Positions 1 to 8,235 of a stretch of DNA of 10,457 nucleotides are shown here, in pieces. A model generated the notes under the pieces. It searched no databases, was not told where the DNA came from, and saw only the letters and a list, made by a program, of their open reading frames with translations. How positions within the stretch are numbered: position 1 is the first letter of the stretch; each line of letters starts with the position of its first letter. This DNA comes from Anaerolineales bacterium (lineage in GTDB: Bacteria; Chloroflexota; Anaerolineae; 4572-78; J111): NCBI GenBank assembly GCA_012032575.1, contig JAAUSP010000239.1:1-10457 (forward strand), read 5' to 3'. Made by a program: the position numbers and the translations under genes.

Positions 1-2126
1 CAAAGATTGATAAAGAGCTTCGGAGGCCCGCAGCGCTCCCTCTGCTTTTTTGCGTTCGGCAAGCTCCTGTTGAGCCTGCTCATACAACTGGGCATTTTTA
101 CGGCGTTGGCCAGTTGATCGGCCATCGTCTGTAACACAATAATATCTTCCCGGCTGAAAGCTGCTTGTTCTGCGCTCTGAACGGTTAACGCGCCAATAAG
201 TTCATTGTGATAAATCAAGGGCAGAGCAATTTCAGACCGGGTTTTGGGCAGGTCGGGGTTTTGAAAACGGACGGCCTCTTTACCCACATCCAGGGCAATC
301 CGAGGCTGGCGATGGGCAATACTCCAGCCTATCATGGATTCGCCGCCTATTTTCAAGCGGTGCTGTTTTTTTAGCTGAATTTGACCAGCTTCGCCGGTGC
401 CGGCTTTTAGTACAGCCCATTCCTGCGCCTCATCCACCAGAAAAGCGCCCACATAATATAACTCAAAGCGGTCGCAAATGAGGGCGACGGCTGAGTTAAG
501 CAGTTCTTGAACTTCCAGAATCGAACTGGCTGCCCGTGCTACCTCTGCCGCCGCTTCTACACGAGTAACCCGGTAAGCAGTCTCTTCTATCAAACGGCGA
601 TTGATCAGGGCGATACAGACCTGGTCGGTCATTGCCAGCCAGAGGCGCTGGGTATCTTCAGTAAAGATATAAGAATGGGTAAAATAAACCAGGATAACTC
701 CCAGGTGTTGGTTGCTGGTCATCAATGGCAAAATGGCCACCGAGCGAGCCCCGGTTGGGATAAAACTCGCCCGTTCCACCCCCGATAATCTATCGTCGGT
801 GCTAATATCATCAATAAAAAGTGACCGTCCACTGGTCAGTAACTCTTGCTGCGCGAACTCGGGCAGATAGAGGCGCGTACCCACACTATAGGATGGATTA
901 TTACTCTTTTGCCAGTTAAACCGTACTTCGCCCCAAATAGGCTCGTTATCCACCAGGCTGAAGCGTAATGCGGAAACTTCACAGGGATCACTTCGCAGGA
1001 TTTGTTCAAAGATTGCTTCAAAGATTTGTCGTTCGCTCAAGGCTCTGGCAATAGCCTGTCCCCCCAGGTAAAGAGCGGCTGTCTCGGCCAAAAGTCTTTC
1101 ACGTTCAGCCTCCTGGGAGCGCCGTTCGGTCACGTCGTGGCTAATGCCCAGCATATACTCAGGTTGACCAGCCGGATTGGGAATAGGGATGAGCCGGGTG
1201 TAGGCGGTATGTTCTTGTCCATCAGCCCAAACGGTTTTATCTTCGGCTTCTAAAATTTGATTGGTCGCAAAAACCTGGCTGTCGCGCCGGTGAAACCGTT
1301 CAGCCAACTCCGGTGGAAAAAGCTCCCGATCCGTTTTGCCCAGCAAGTCGTGCGATGGCAGTCCGATCACCTGGGCATTTGCCTGATTCATTTCCAGCAA
1401 GGCGTGATTTTTGTCTTTAATAAAGATGGGATCAGGGATATGTTCGATAACGGTTTTGAGAAAACGTCGGTTGTTTTCGGCTTGCTCCAGCAGCCGGGCA
1501 TTTTCAGAAAAGAGTTGGGCATTTTGAATAGAATTAGCCAGTTGATCGGCCAAAGTTTGAAACAATGAAATATCGTTTTCAGAAAAGTCGGCCGCTTCTG
1601 AACTCTGCAAATCCAATGCGCCAATAACCTGTCCCCGGTTGATGAGCGGCAGAGCTATTTGAGATTGCGTTTTGGGTAAAAGAGAGCTGTGACGGGCTTC
1701 ATCTGACCGTAAGGCAATTCGAGGTTGGCGGTAGAAAATACATTGACTGACAAGCGCGCCATCGTTAATTTTAAGGTGCCATTGTTTTTCTAAAAGAGGT
1801 TGACTAAACTCACCGGCTGCTGCTCGTAAAAGCGCCCATTCATGCGCCTCATCTACCAAAAAGATACTTGCGTGATAAAAATCAAAGTAATCCCGAATCA
1901 AATTGACCGCCACGCGGAGCAGATCATCCACTTCCAGAATGGAACTGGCCGCATCAGACAGAGCTGCTACTGTTTCCAGCAGCAATTCCTGGCGCTGTGT
2001 ATTTTGCGACAGCCCCTTCAATTCGGCCAAAATTTCGGTCCATTGGGCTGAGGTCTGAAGATGGGGGTTGATCTGTGACAAACTGTTAAGTTTAGTTTGA
2101 ATGTTTTGCAGGATTTCATTGACCAT
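1..2126 (-). CDS. Multi-domain GAF/PAS sensor protein, 3' end outside window, frameshifted near left edge
   Basis: A sensory protein of 676 clean codons from ATG 2126-2124, then a frame change. By sequence pattern the domains are an N-terminal helical leader (1-46), GAF (about 47-205), PAS (about 218-335, with IPDPIFIKD and ending DVTERR), a divergent GAF (about 343-510) and GAF (about 520-676, with EWAVLKAGTGEAGQ and ALPLIYHNELIGALTVQS). After an A5 run at 95-99 the homology continues in the -1 frame as KNAQLYEQAQQELAERKKAE and a linker ending ALYQSL, which normally leads into another PAS. The original frame also stays open to the edge. The start overlaps the end of the upstream 1570-residue gene by 11 bp and has AGAAGG 8 nt upstream, so the two are probably co-translated. 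It is a paralogue of the middle of that protein. A kinase or other output domain may lie left of the window; none is visible. No transmembrane segment is seen, so a cytosolic location is inferred. Confidence 0.85.
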   Translation of the reverse strand, partial: MVNEILQNIQTKLNSLSQINPHLQTSAQWTEILAELKGLSQNTQRQELLLETVAALSDAASSILEVDDLLRVAVNLIRDYFDFYHASIFLVDEAHEWALLRAAAGEFSQPLLEKQWHLKINDGALVSQCIFYRQPRIALRSDEARHSSLLPKTQSQIALPLINRGQVIGALDLQSSEAADFSENDISLFQTLADQLANSIQNAQLFSENARLLEQAENNRRFLKTVIEHIPDPIFIKDKNHALLEMNQANAQVIGLPSHDLLGKTDRELFPPELAERFHRRDSQVFATNQILEAEDKTVWADGQEHTAYTRLIPIPNPAGQPEYMLGISHDVTERRSQEAERERLLAETAALYLGGQAIARALSERQIFEAIFEQILRSDPCEVSALRFSLVDNEPIWGEVRFNWQKSNNPSYSVGTRLYLPEFAQQELLTSGRSLFIDDISTDDRLSGVERASFIPTGARSVAILPLMTSNQHLGVILVYFTHSYIFTEDTQRLWLAMTDQVCIALINRRLIEETAYRVTRVEAAAEVARAASSILEVQELLNSAVALICDRFELYYVGAFLVDEAQEWAVLKAGTGEAGQIQLKKQHRLKIGGESMIGWSIAHRQPRIALDVGKEAVRFQNPDLPKTRSEIALPLIYHNELIGALTVQSAEQAAFSREDIIVLQTMADQLANAVKMPSCMSRLNRSLPNAKKQRERCGPPKLFINL
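93..101 (-). other. Frame change at A5 homopolymer inside GAF/PAS protein
   Basis: On the minus strand the codons GCC GTA AAA ATG leave the conserved GAF ending. Adding one A restores GTA AAA AAT GCC CAG TTG TAT, giving VKNAQLY, which matches the IENARLLQ and IENAILFK endings of the paralogous GAF domains. One A therefore appears to be missing from the run at 95-99. Consensus error is most likely; a true mutation or -1 slippage is possible. Confidence 0.8.
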
Positions 2127-5100
2127 ATTGCTTGCCTTCTCTGGTTTTTGTCAGGGCCAGTTCGTTTGCTAAACTGTAATCAGATTCATCTTTTGGCGCA
2201 AGCGGGGTGGAAGGAGCCGCCGGTTTGATCCCCAGAGTGATCCCTCCCTGGGATGCGCCCACAACTTTGCTCAATTCTGTAACCGTAGTCTTTAAAATGT
2301 CTTCCACATTTGTTGCGCTTCTAATTTTGCTGGTAATTTCCCGGATAATTTCCTCACGACGCAGGCGTCGCTGGGAAGCATCAAGTAAGCGCAGGTTTTC
2401 CAGAGCAATAACCATTTGTTGGGCTATGGCGTGATAAAACCGGGTCTGCTGCGGGGTAAACGTTTTTTCTTTGCTCTTGTAAGTGACTATCAAAAAACCC
2501 AACCGGCCTTGAGAAGTTGAAAGAGGTAACGCAACCATAGATTTGATGCCAATTTGCCCTAAAATATGGCGAAGATGTTCCGTCATAGGACTGGTATCAG
2601 CAGTCACATCTTCGATAAGAAGCGGATCATGTTGAGGAATCATTTGTTCAAATATTAACTCAATCGAGCGGAAACGAACGCCATTAGCGAATGTAGGGTC
2701 GCCGTTAACTACCCAGACAGCCTTTTGTTCCAAAAGTTGTTCGCTCAACTCTGTATCAGACCCATGCTGGACATACATATAGATAGTAGCGGTATCGGCT
2801 CCCGATTGGGCAATCGCTTTTATAGCCAATTGATAAACTGCTTCCTCTTCATGAGCCGAGAGTAAATCCTGGGTAATTTGATATAGGTTTTCTGTTTCTG
2901 CCAGTGCTTCCTGGGTTTGTTTAAACAGGATCGCGTTTTCAATCGCATTGGCCAGTTGGTCAGCCATTGTTTGCAACAAAGTAATATCTTCTGATGAGAA
3001 AGCGCCGTGTTCGACACTCTGTACGGTTAAGGCTCCGATTACCTCACCCCGGCTGATCAAAGGTAAAGCCATCTCTGAGTGAGTATCGGGTAAGTAGGGG
3101 TTTTGGAAGCGCACCGCCTCTTGCCCAACATCCAGGGCAATGCGGGCCTCGCGGTTTTCAATACACCAGCCAATCATCGAGCCGCCACCAATTTTGAGCT
3201 TATGCTCATTTTTAAGCTGGATGCGACCCGCCTCGCCAGTACCGGCCCGGAGAACAGCCCATTCTTTAGCCTCATCAATCAGAAAGAGACCGACATAATA
3301 AAAGTCAAATTGATCACGGATCAGATTGACAGAGGTGTTGATCAGGTCATTAACGCCGAGGATAGAACTGGCAGCGCGGGAAACTTCGGCGGCTGTTTGC
3401 AGGTGTTCGGAGCGGTATTGGGCCTCATCAAGAAGTTGACGGTTTTCCAGCCAGATACTCAACTGACCGGCAATGGCCTGCCCAATTTCGATATTGCTTT
3501 CGGAAAAGGTATACCCCATTTGGGCCGAAGTGGCAGTCATGATGCCAGCAACTTTATCGCGCAAGACAAGTGGCAGCGCCAGCAGAGCATTGGCTTCATC
3601 GAAGTATTGCAGCATTTTTCTGGTCAGGGGATGGGTTTTGATATTGTCAATCACCACAGGGGTTCGATCTTGCCGTAAACGCTGAAAGATTGTGTCTTCT
3701 TTGGCTGGAATAACTAGATTTGGCTCTGCTGCTATCCCATTCAGATACAAAGCCACAGCTTTATTAGAATGACCGGTTTTATCTACCAGTAAAATCGCGC
3801 CCTGTTTTAGGTTAAGCAAGTCAAGATATTCAGCCAAAACTGTTTCGGCGGCCTTTTGTTGGTTGGTAACTGTGGCTAACGCGTCGCTAATCCGGTACAG
3901 GGATTGAGTTCTGGCAAGCGTTTCCTGGACAACTTCTTCTGCTCGTTTACGGTTGGTAATATCCTCGGATATACCAACCAGATACTTCGGAGCGCCATCG
4001 GCTCCCATAACCGGGATTTTTCGGGTATGTAGAAAGTGTAGTCCATCGCTGGTCTGAAGTGGTTCTTCGGGGATGTCAAATAATTTACCGCTCGCCAAAA
4101 CCTCACGATCTATGGATGTAAAAAAGTCGGCTTGCTCTTTGGGCACAAGATCATAATCAGTTTTGCCCAGAACAAATTCCCGACTCAGGTTATGCAGTTC
4201 TTCGCCGGCTTTGTTCCAATGTATAAATTTTAATTCGGCCGCATCCTTAACAAAAAGCATTGAGGGAATATTATCAATAACCGAATAAAGAAAATTTTGA
4301 GATTCTTCAAGTTCAATGGCCCGCTTGGCCATTGTCTCTTCAGAAATTTTACGTTCTGTAATATCATTGATAATGCCAATAAGATATTCAGGATTGCCCT
4401 CTGTATCTAGCAGAGGAATTTTGCGGGTGTAAAAATAGCGAGTGTCGCCTTTTGCGTCTTTTACAGTTTCCTCAAATTCCTGTGTTTGTTTGGTTTCAAA
4501 CATTTGGGCATCCTGGTTCCACAGCCGATCCGCTGTTTCCTGGGGGAAGTAGTCGTAATCTGTCCGACCAATCACCCTTTCTTCAGGTAGACCTATTACT
4601 TTGTCGGCAAAAGCGCGGTTAATAACCACCCATCTGTGTTCTTGATCTTTAATAAAAATTGGGTCAGGAATTTGGTCAATGATACTCTTCATAAAGACAC
4701 GACTTTCCTGAGCATTTTGTAATAAACGGGCATTCTCAATCGCGTTTGCCAACTGGTCAGCCATAATTTGGAGGGTGTCAACATCTTCATCGCTAAATGC
4801 GTTGACTTCCGTACTTTGCACATCCAGGGCGCCAATCACAATGCCTCGCGAAAGCAGCGGCAGGGCCATTTCCGACCGGGTGTCGGGTAGAAGGGGGTTC
4901 TGAAAGTGTACTTTATCTTCGCCAACATCCAGAGCAATACGCGATTGAGCCATAGCGGTGACATAACCGACAATTGAATTGCTGCCCACTTTCAAACGGT
5001 GCGGGGTTGAAACCATAATCTTACCCACTTCGCCGGTTGACGCATGAACCACCGCCCACTCACGAGCTTCATCGAGAAGAAAAATAGAAACATGATAAAA

Positions 5101-6828
5101 GCCAAAACGCTCCCGAATCAAGTCTACCGTCGTATCGAAAATTTCACTCAGGGCCAGCATACGAGAGACCGACTCCCCTACCCTGGCGACGGTTTTTAAG
5201 CGGGTAGCCCGCCGTTCTGTTTGCTCCAGCAGGCGGCGGTTTTGAATGGTAATGGCGACCTGATCGGCCATCGCTCTGGCCAGGTCAATTTCCTGTTGGG
5301 TGAAGTTACGATGTTCTTTAACTGCGTCTGCGCCAACCCAGCCAATCGTTTCGCCCCCGATAATCATGGGGGCTTGAAGTAATGATTTGGGCATGCCCTT
5401 TTGATTAAAGCTGTGAAATCCCTCCAGCCGGGGGTCGTTGGGGGCATCCACACTGACAAAAGGACGGCCAGAGAGAAGTATTTGCTGATAGGCCATACTA
5501 TCATTTAGCGGAAATTTTAGATTTTCCACATCTTGCAGTTGGCCATCTTGCACATAGGCCATCAAGTGACCGTAGTGCCTATCAGCGCTAACTAGGGTAA
5601 CGCCGCCTTGATCGAGGCCCAAACTATAAACATATTCAATCAGGGCTTCCTGCAAAATTTCCTGCAAATCAGCCGCACCGGCCAAAACCCGCCCGGCCCG
5701 ATAAAGGGTTTGGGTTTCAGCCAGAGCTAATTCGGTGCGCTGAACCTGGCGGGCATGTTCTATGGCTAAGGTTGTTTGGTTACATAAAGTACGATAAAGC
5801 GCCAACTCGCGTTCCCCGAAGTGGTGCTTGCCCCGGTACTCAATAAAAGTAAGCCCAATTACGTATATCCGGCTGATGAGGGGATTAATTAGCAGGCTGC
5901 ATGCCCCAAATTTTTGCAGAAATTCTCGTTCGTCGTCCGTCAAACGTTCATCTGAGGTAACATCGTCAATAATTACTGGTTCTTGCGTAAAAATCAATTC
6001 GTTCAAGATAGGGTATTGCTTCAACAAATAGCGCTGATCCTGCCCTGAAGCGCCTGTGGCAGAGTCAATATCACCCACCGCTACAACTTCGCCCCGGGTT
6101 GGCAGATTGGTCGCGTCAAGTTCGTTGCATAAATGCAGGGTACATCGGTCTGCCCCGGTAGCCATAATACTCTGGGTCAAGGCGGCGTATACATCATCTA
6201 GGTTGAGCGTCCCGGAGAGCCGCCGGCTCATATCAAGGATCAGATGTGTTTCGTGTAAACTGCTCTGGAGGTTGCTAAGGAAGGTTGTATTTTTAAGAGC
6301 AATAGCAATTTGGGTAGCAAAGGCCTGTAGAAAAACAAGCTCTTGTTCCCCAAATTGGTGAGGCTGGGGCTGAAAGATGGCAATAATGCCCCGAAGGTAA
6401 TGAGTTCCCACGACAATTGGGGCGCAGATAAGGGCACGAACTGGAAGTGAGTACCCGTTGATAGGTGAGTCGGCTTGAAAAAATGGTGAAGCCGGCCATG
6501 AATCTGGGTCAGAGGTTATATCTGCAATCCGGGCAGGCTGACCTGTTTGCAGAACTTCTACTGCGACACTTTTGGTCAATACATCAAGGACCAGGGTTTG
6601 CAGGGTTGCAGCAGGCAGATTATTTCGTGCTGCTTGAGACCCTTTGAAATAAATTTCGCCCGTATCTGCTTGTAGATAAATTTCGCACAGGCCAGTACTC
6701 AAGCGGCTGGCAAATGCGATGGCAGCGGTGAGGATAGCATCCAGATCAAGGTCAGCATTCAGGGCCACGCTGATTTCATGCAGCAGCCTCACCCGGTCAG
6801 GGGCGGCAACGGTTTCCGCAGTGGTCAT
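2116..6828 (-). CDS. Giant sensor protein with seven GAF and two PAS domains, no catalytic output domain
   Basis: A 1570-residue protein. By pattern it holds GAF1 (about 10-182), GAF2 (190-360), GAF3 (372-530), GAF4 (540-700), PAS1 (706-826, IPDPIFIKDQEH, ending ITERK), PAS2 (842-960, ending ITNRKRAEE), GAF5 (968-1130), GAF6 (1140-1302), GAF7 (1312-1482) and a short stub (about 1488-1535, REEIIREITSKIRSATNVED) that resembles the beginning of an eighth GAF. Helical linkers such as LLEQTERRATRLKTVARVGE join them, as expected for coiled signalling helices. There is no H-box, HATPase, GGDEF, EAL, HD-GYP, phosphatase or methyl-accepting domain. GAF and PAS domains bind small ligands or cofactors or mediate dimerisation; the ligands cannot be read here. 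The start is supported by AGAGG 7 nt upstream. The 3' end overlaps the next GAF/PAS gene, so it probably signals through a partner: that protein, the receivers or the kinase. No signal peptide or membrane helix is seen. The frame is intact over 4.7 kb, unlike three neighbouring genes. Confidence 0.93.
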   Translation of the reverse strand: MTTAETVAAPDRVRLLHEISVALNADLDLDAILTAAIAFASRLSTGLCEIYLQADTGEIYFKGSQAARNNLPAATLQTLVLDVLTKSVAVEVLQTGQPARIADITSDPDSWPASPFFQADSPINGYSLPVRALICAPIVVGTHYLRGIIAIFQPQPHQFGEQELVFLQAFATQIAIALKNTTFLSNLQSSLHETHLILDMSRRLSGTLNLDDVYAALTQSIMATGADRCTLHLCNELDATNLPTRGEVVAVGDIDSATGASGQDQRYLLKQYPILNELIFTQEPVIIDDVTSDERLTDDEREFLQKFGACSLLINPLISRIYVIGLTFIEYRGKHHFGERELALYRTLCNQTTLAIEHARQVQRTELALAETQTLYRAGRVLAGAADLQEILQEALIEYVYSLGLDQGGVTLVSADRHYGHLMAYVQDGQLQDVENLKFPLNDSMAYQQILLSGRPFVSVDAPNDPRLEGFHSFNQKGMPKSLLQAPMIIGGETIGWVGADAVKEHRNFTQQEIDLARAMADQVAITIQNRRLLEQTERRATRLKTVARVGESVSRMLALSEIFDTTVDLIRERFGFYHVSIFLLDEAREWAVVHASTGEVGKIMVSTPHRLKVGSNSIVGYVTAMAQSRIALDVGEDKVHFQNPLLPDTRSEMALPLLSRGIVIGALDVQSTEVNAFSDEDVDTLQIMADQLANAIENARLLQNAQESRVFMKSIIDQIPDPIFIKDQEHRWVVINRAFADKVIGLPEERVIGRTDYDYFPQETADRLWNQDAQMFETKQTQEFEETVKDAKGDTRYFYTRKIPLLDTEGNPEYLIGIINDITERKISEETMAKRAIELEESQNFLYSVIDNIPSMLFVKDAAELKFIHWNKAGEELHNLSREFVLGKTDYDLVPKEQADFFTSIDREVLASGKLFDIPEEPLQTSDGLHFLHTRKIPVMGADGAPKYLVGISEDITNRKRAEEVVQETLARTQSLYRISDALATVTNQQKAAETVLAEYLDLLNLKQGAILLVDKTGHSNKAVALYLNGIAAEPNLVIPAKEDTIFQRLRQDRTPVVIDNIKTHPLTRKMLQYFDEANALLALPLVLRDKVAGIMTATSAQMGYTFSESNIEIGQAIAGQLSIWLENRQLLDEAQYRSEHLQTAAEVSRAASSILGVNDLINTSVNLIRDQFDFYYVGLFLIDEAKEWAVLRAGTGEAGRIQLKNEHKLKIGGGSMIGWCIENREARIALDVGQEAVRFQNPYLPDTHSEMALPLISRGEVIGALTVQSVEHGAFSSEDITLLQTMADQLANAIENAILFKQTQEALAETENLYQITQDLLSAHEEEAVYQLAIKAIAQSGADTATIYMYVQHGSDTELSEQLLEQKAVWVVNGDPTFANGVRFRSIELIFEQMIPQHDPLLIEDVTADTSPMTEHLRHILGQIGIKSMVALPLSTSQGRLGFLIVTYKSKEKTFTPQQTRFYHAIAQQMVIALENLRLLDASQRRLRREEIIREITSKIRSATNVEDILKTTVTELSKVVGASQGGITLGIKPAAPSTPLAPKDESDYSLANELALTKTREGKQYGQ

Positions 6829-6835
6829 CCTTCAA

Positions 6836-6840
6836 CCTCT
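6836..6840 (-). promoter_or_regulatory. Ribosome binding site of the giant GAF/PAS gene
   Basis: AGAGG lies 7 nt before ATG 6828-6826 in the 52-bp gap after the third receiver gene, and it fixes this start. I could not recognise a convincing promoter in the AT-rich gap, so read-through from the receiver genes is the simpler assumption. Confidence 0.6.
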
Positions 6841-6880
6841 TTTTGTATTTTAATTTGCATTGTTAAAATAAGGAATGGTT

Positions 6881-7327
6881 CTAATAGCCTAATTCCCAAA
6901 CCATGTTTCCCTGTAAAATACTAATAATTTGGTCAGGAAATTTATCTGGATCTATGGGTTTGCCCAAGAAGCCATCGAACCCGGCTTTTTTGGCTTTTTC
7001 CATAGTAGTGGAGTTGGAATCAGCCGTAACCGCAACTACCCTTGTTTCGGCAAAACGGGCATCGCTGCGTAATTTGGCCAGGGCATCATAGCCGTCCTCG
7101 TAAGGTAAGTGCAGATCCATTAAAACCAAATCCACACGGGGCATGGTGTCGGCAAATTCTAAAACCTGCCAGCCGGAGGCTTTCCATTCATACCGTCGTA
7201 CTCCAATAAAGGCCAGGAGTCGGGCGATAAGAACCAGATTTTGCAGGTTATCTTCAACAACCAGTACATAAGCATCTTTGGGATCAATTGCTTTTTTTAG
7301 CTTCGCAGTTCCCGCTATTTGTTCCAT
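6881..7327 (-). CDS. Stand-alone response regulator receiver domain protein (third of three)
   Basis: A 148-residue CheY/DivK-like receiver with no effector domain. Residues E25 and D26 (VLVVEDN) form the metal-binding acidic pair, D71 (MDLHLP) is the predicted phospho-acceptor, T101 (AVTAD) the switch residue and K123 (GKPIDP) the invariant lysine, so all catalytic positions are kept. A leader of about 18 residues precedes the receiver, and a short tail ending MVWELGY follows. The ATG overlaps the end of the preceding receiver gene by 13 bp, with AAAGG 9 nt upstream, indicating translational coupling. With no DNA-binding or enzymatic domain it should work by protein contact or phosphotransfer; its partner is not identifiable, but the giant GAF/PAS gene follows at 52 bp. 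It is clearly diverged from the neighbouring receiver (different flanks, longer N terminus), so it is not a recent copy. Confidence 0.93.
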   Translation of the reverse strand: MEQIAGTAKLKKAIDPKDAYVLVVEDNLQNLVLIARLLAFIGVRRYEWKASGWQVLEFADTMPRVDLVLMDLHLPYEDGYDALAKLRSDARFAETRVVAVTADSNSTTMEKAKKAGFDGFLGKPIDPDKFPDQIISILQGNMVWELGY

Positions 7328-7704
7328 CGCGATTTACCTTTCAAAAAGTTTTCAATTTGACTGGGGAGTTCATCAATATCAATAGGTTTGGAGATATAAC
7401 CATCACAGCCCGCTTGCAGCACATTCTCCCGATCCTTCTTCATCACATTTGCAGTCATGGCAATGACCGGAATATGCGCGGTTTCTTTGGCTTTTTTGAG
7501 GGTATCGGTGATTTCATAGCCATCAATATCGGGCAGGTTGATGTCGGTAATGATAATGTCGGGGCGTCTGCTCATCGCTTTGGCCAGCCCATCTCGACCA
7601 TTATCGGCTTCGATGACTTCATAGCCCTCAATTTCCAGGACTCGCTTAACGAGGGTCATATTATCGAGATTGTCTTCGATATACAGAATTTTGGCTTTGC
7701 CCAT
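7315..7704 (-). CDS. Stand-alone DivK/CheY-like response regulator (second of three)
   Basis: A 129-residue single receiver domain. Conserved positions are E10-D11 (YIEDN), phospho-acceptor D54 (ITDINLPDIDG), switch T84 (AMTAN) and K106 (SKPIDI). The sequence style, with YIEDN near the start and SKPIDIDEL near the end, matches the DivK-like receivers often found beside hybrid kinases. No output domain is present, so it is predicted to be a phosphotransfer or allosteric element in the cytoplasm. ATG 7704-7702 is preceded by AAGGAGA 6 nt upstream, a strong ribosome binding site. The upstream receiver gene ends 43 bp before, and the next gene overlaps its last 13 bp, so it sits inside an operon. 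Confidence 0.95.
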   Translation of the reverse strand: MGKAKILYIEDNLDNMTLVKRVLEIEGYEVIEADNGRDGLAKAMSRRPDIIITDINLPDIDGYEITDTLKKAKETAHIPVIAMTANVMKKDRENVLQAGCDGYISKPIDIDELPSQIENFLKGKSRWNK

Positions 7705-7710
7705 AAAGTT

Positions 7711-7717
7711 TCTCCTT
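7711..7717 (-). promoter_or_regulatory. Strong ribosome binding site of the second receiver gene
   Basis: AAGGAGA stands 6 nt before ATG 7704-7702 and decides that start. It lies in the 43-bp gap after the first stand-alone receiver. Confidence 0.7.
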
Positions 7718-7747
7718 ACAAACGCTTTTGCCTGGCCTCTGCTGGCG

Positions 7748-8194
7748 CTATCGAGGCGAGAGGGGAGGATAGTTTTGCTCGGCAGCTAAATTAGGTGGGC
7801 CAGGCTCTTTGGCCATGAGAATCTCCTGGATCATTTCTTGAAGTTGAGCAGTTGGGAAAGGTTTGATAAGGTAGCCGTTAACTTTAAGATGTTCGCTCTC
7901 ATCCTGGACCTCACGGGATCCAAAAGCGGTCATTAAAATTACATTGATGGTAGGATGAAGCGAGCGAGCTACCTCAACCAGGGTGAAGCCGCTGATGCCG
8001 GGCATTTTCAAATCAGTTACCAGGAGATCGTATATGTTATAAGTCAGCTTGGTCAGCGCCTCCTCACCCGACGAAGCGCCATCAACCACATAGGCCAGTT
8101 GAGCCTCTTGCAGGCCCTGCTTGAGGAAAAAAACCAGGGTTGGTTCGTCGTCAACAATGAGAATTCGTTTAGGCCGGCTGTGCTGATTTAGCAT
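7748..8194 (-). CDS. Stand-alone response regulator receiver protein (first of three)
   Basis: A 148-residue protein with one receiver domain and a proline-rich tail. D15-D16 (ILIVDDEP) form the acidic pocket, D61 (VTDLKMPG) is the predicted phosphorylation site, T89 (LMTAFG) the switch residue and K111 (IKPFP) the conserved lysine. The receiver ends near residue 127; the last 20 or so residues, ending NYPPLSPR, look disordered and carry no recognisable output domain. DLKMPG and IKPF resemble receivers of NtrC/AtoC-type regulators, but there is no AAA+ or HTH part. The start is supported by AAAGGAG 9 nt upstream. It follows the only gap in the cluster long enough to hold a promoter and is likely the first gene of the receiver and GAF/PAS transcription unit. 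Confidence 0.94.
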   Translation of the reverse strand: MLNQHSRPKRILIVDDEPTLVFFLKQGLQEAQLAYVVDGASSGEEALTKLTYNIYDLLVTDLKMPGISGFTLVEVARSLHPTINVILMTAFGSREVQDESEHLKVNGYLIKPFPTAQLQEMIQEILMAKEPGPPNLAAEQNYPPLSPR

Positions 8195-8203
8195 AAATAT
8201 TTG

Positions 8204-8210
8204 CTCCTTT
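8204..8210 (-). promoter_or_regulatory. Ribosome binding site of the first stand-alone receiver gene
   Basis: AAAGGAG stands 9 nt before ATG 8194-8192 and supports that start. Confidence 0.7.
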
Positions 8211-8235
8211 AGCCTAAAAGTTGCTTGTTTATGCT

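Noticed and set aside
507..2051. Several plus- and minus-strand short open frames
   Set aside because: All overlap the GAF/PAS protein read continuously from ATG 2126 for 676 codons; they are shadows.
3103..3678. Plus-strand open frame of 191 codons
   Set aside because: It lies antisense to the continuous, strongly conserved GAF5-GAF6 coding frame, has no recognisable domain, and its length is explained by codon bias of the opposite strand.
6829..6880. Promoter in the 52-bp AT-rich gap before the giant sensor gene
   Set aside because: AT-rich -10-like hexamers exist (such as TAAAAT), but no -35 at suitable spacing was found; AT-richness alone is insufficient.
7288..7794. Plus-strand open frame of 168 codons across the receiver genes
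   Set aside because: It is antisense to the clear DivK-like receiver and spans the gene borders; no motif or good ribosome binding site was seen.
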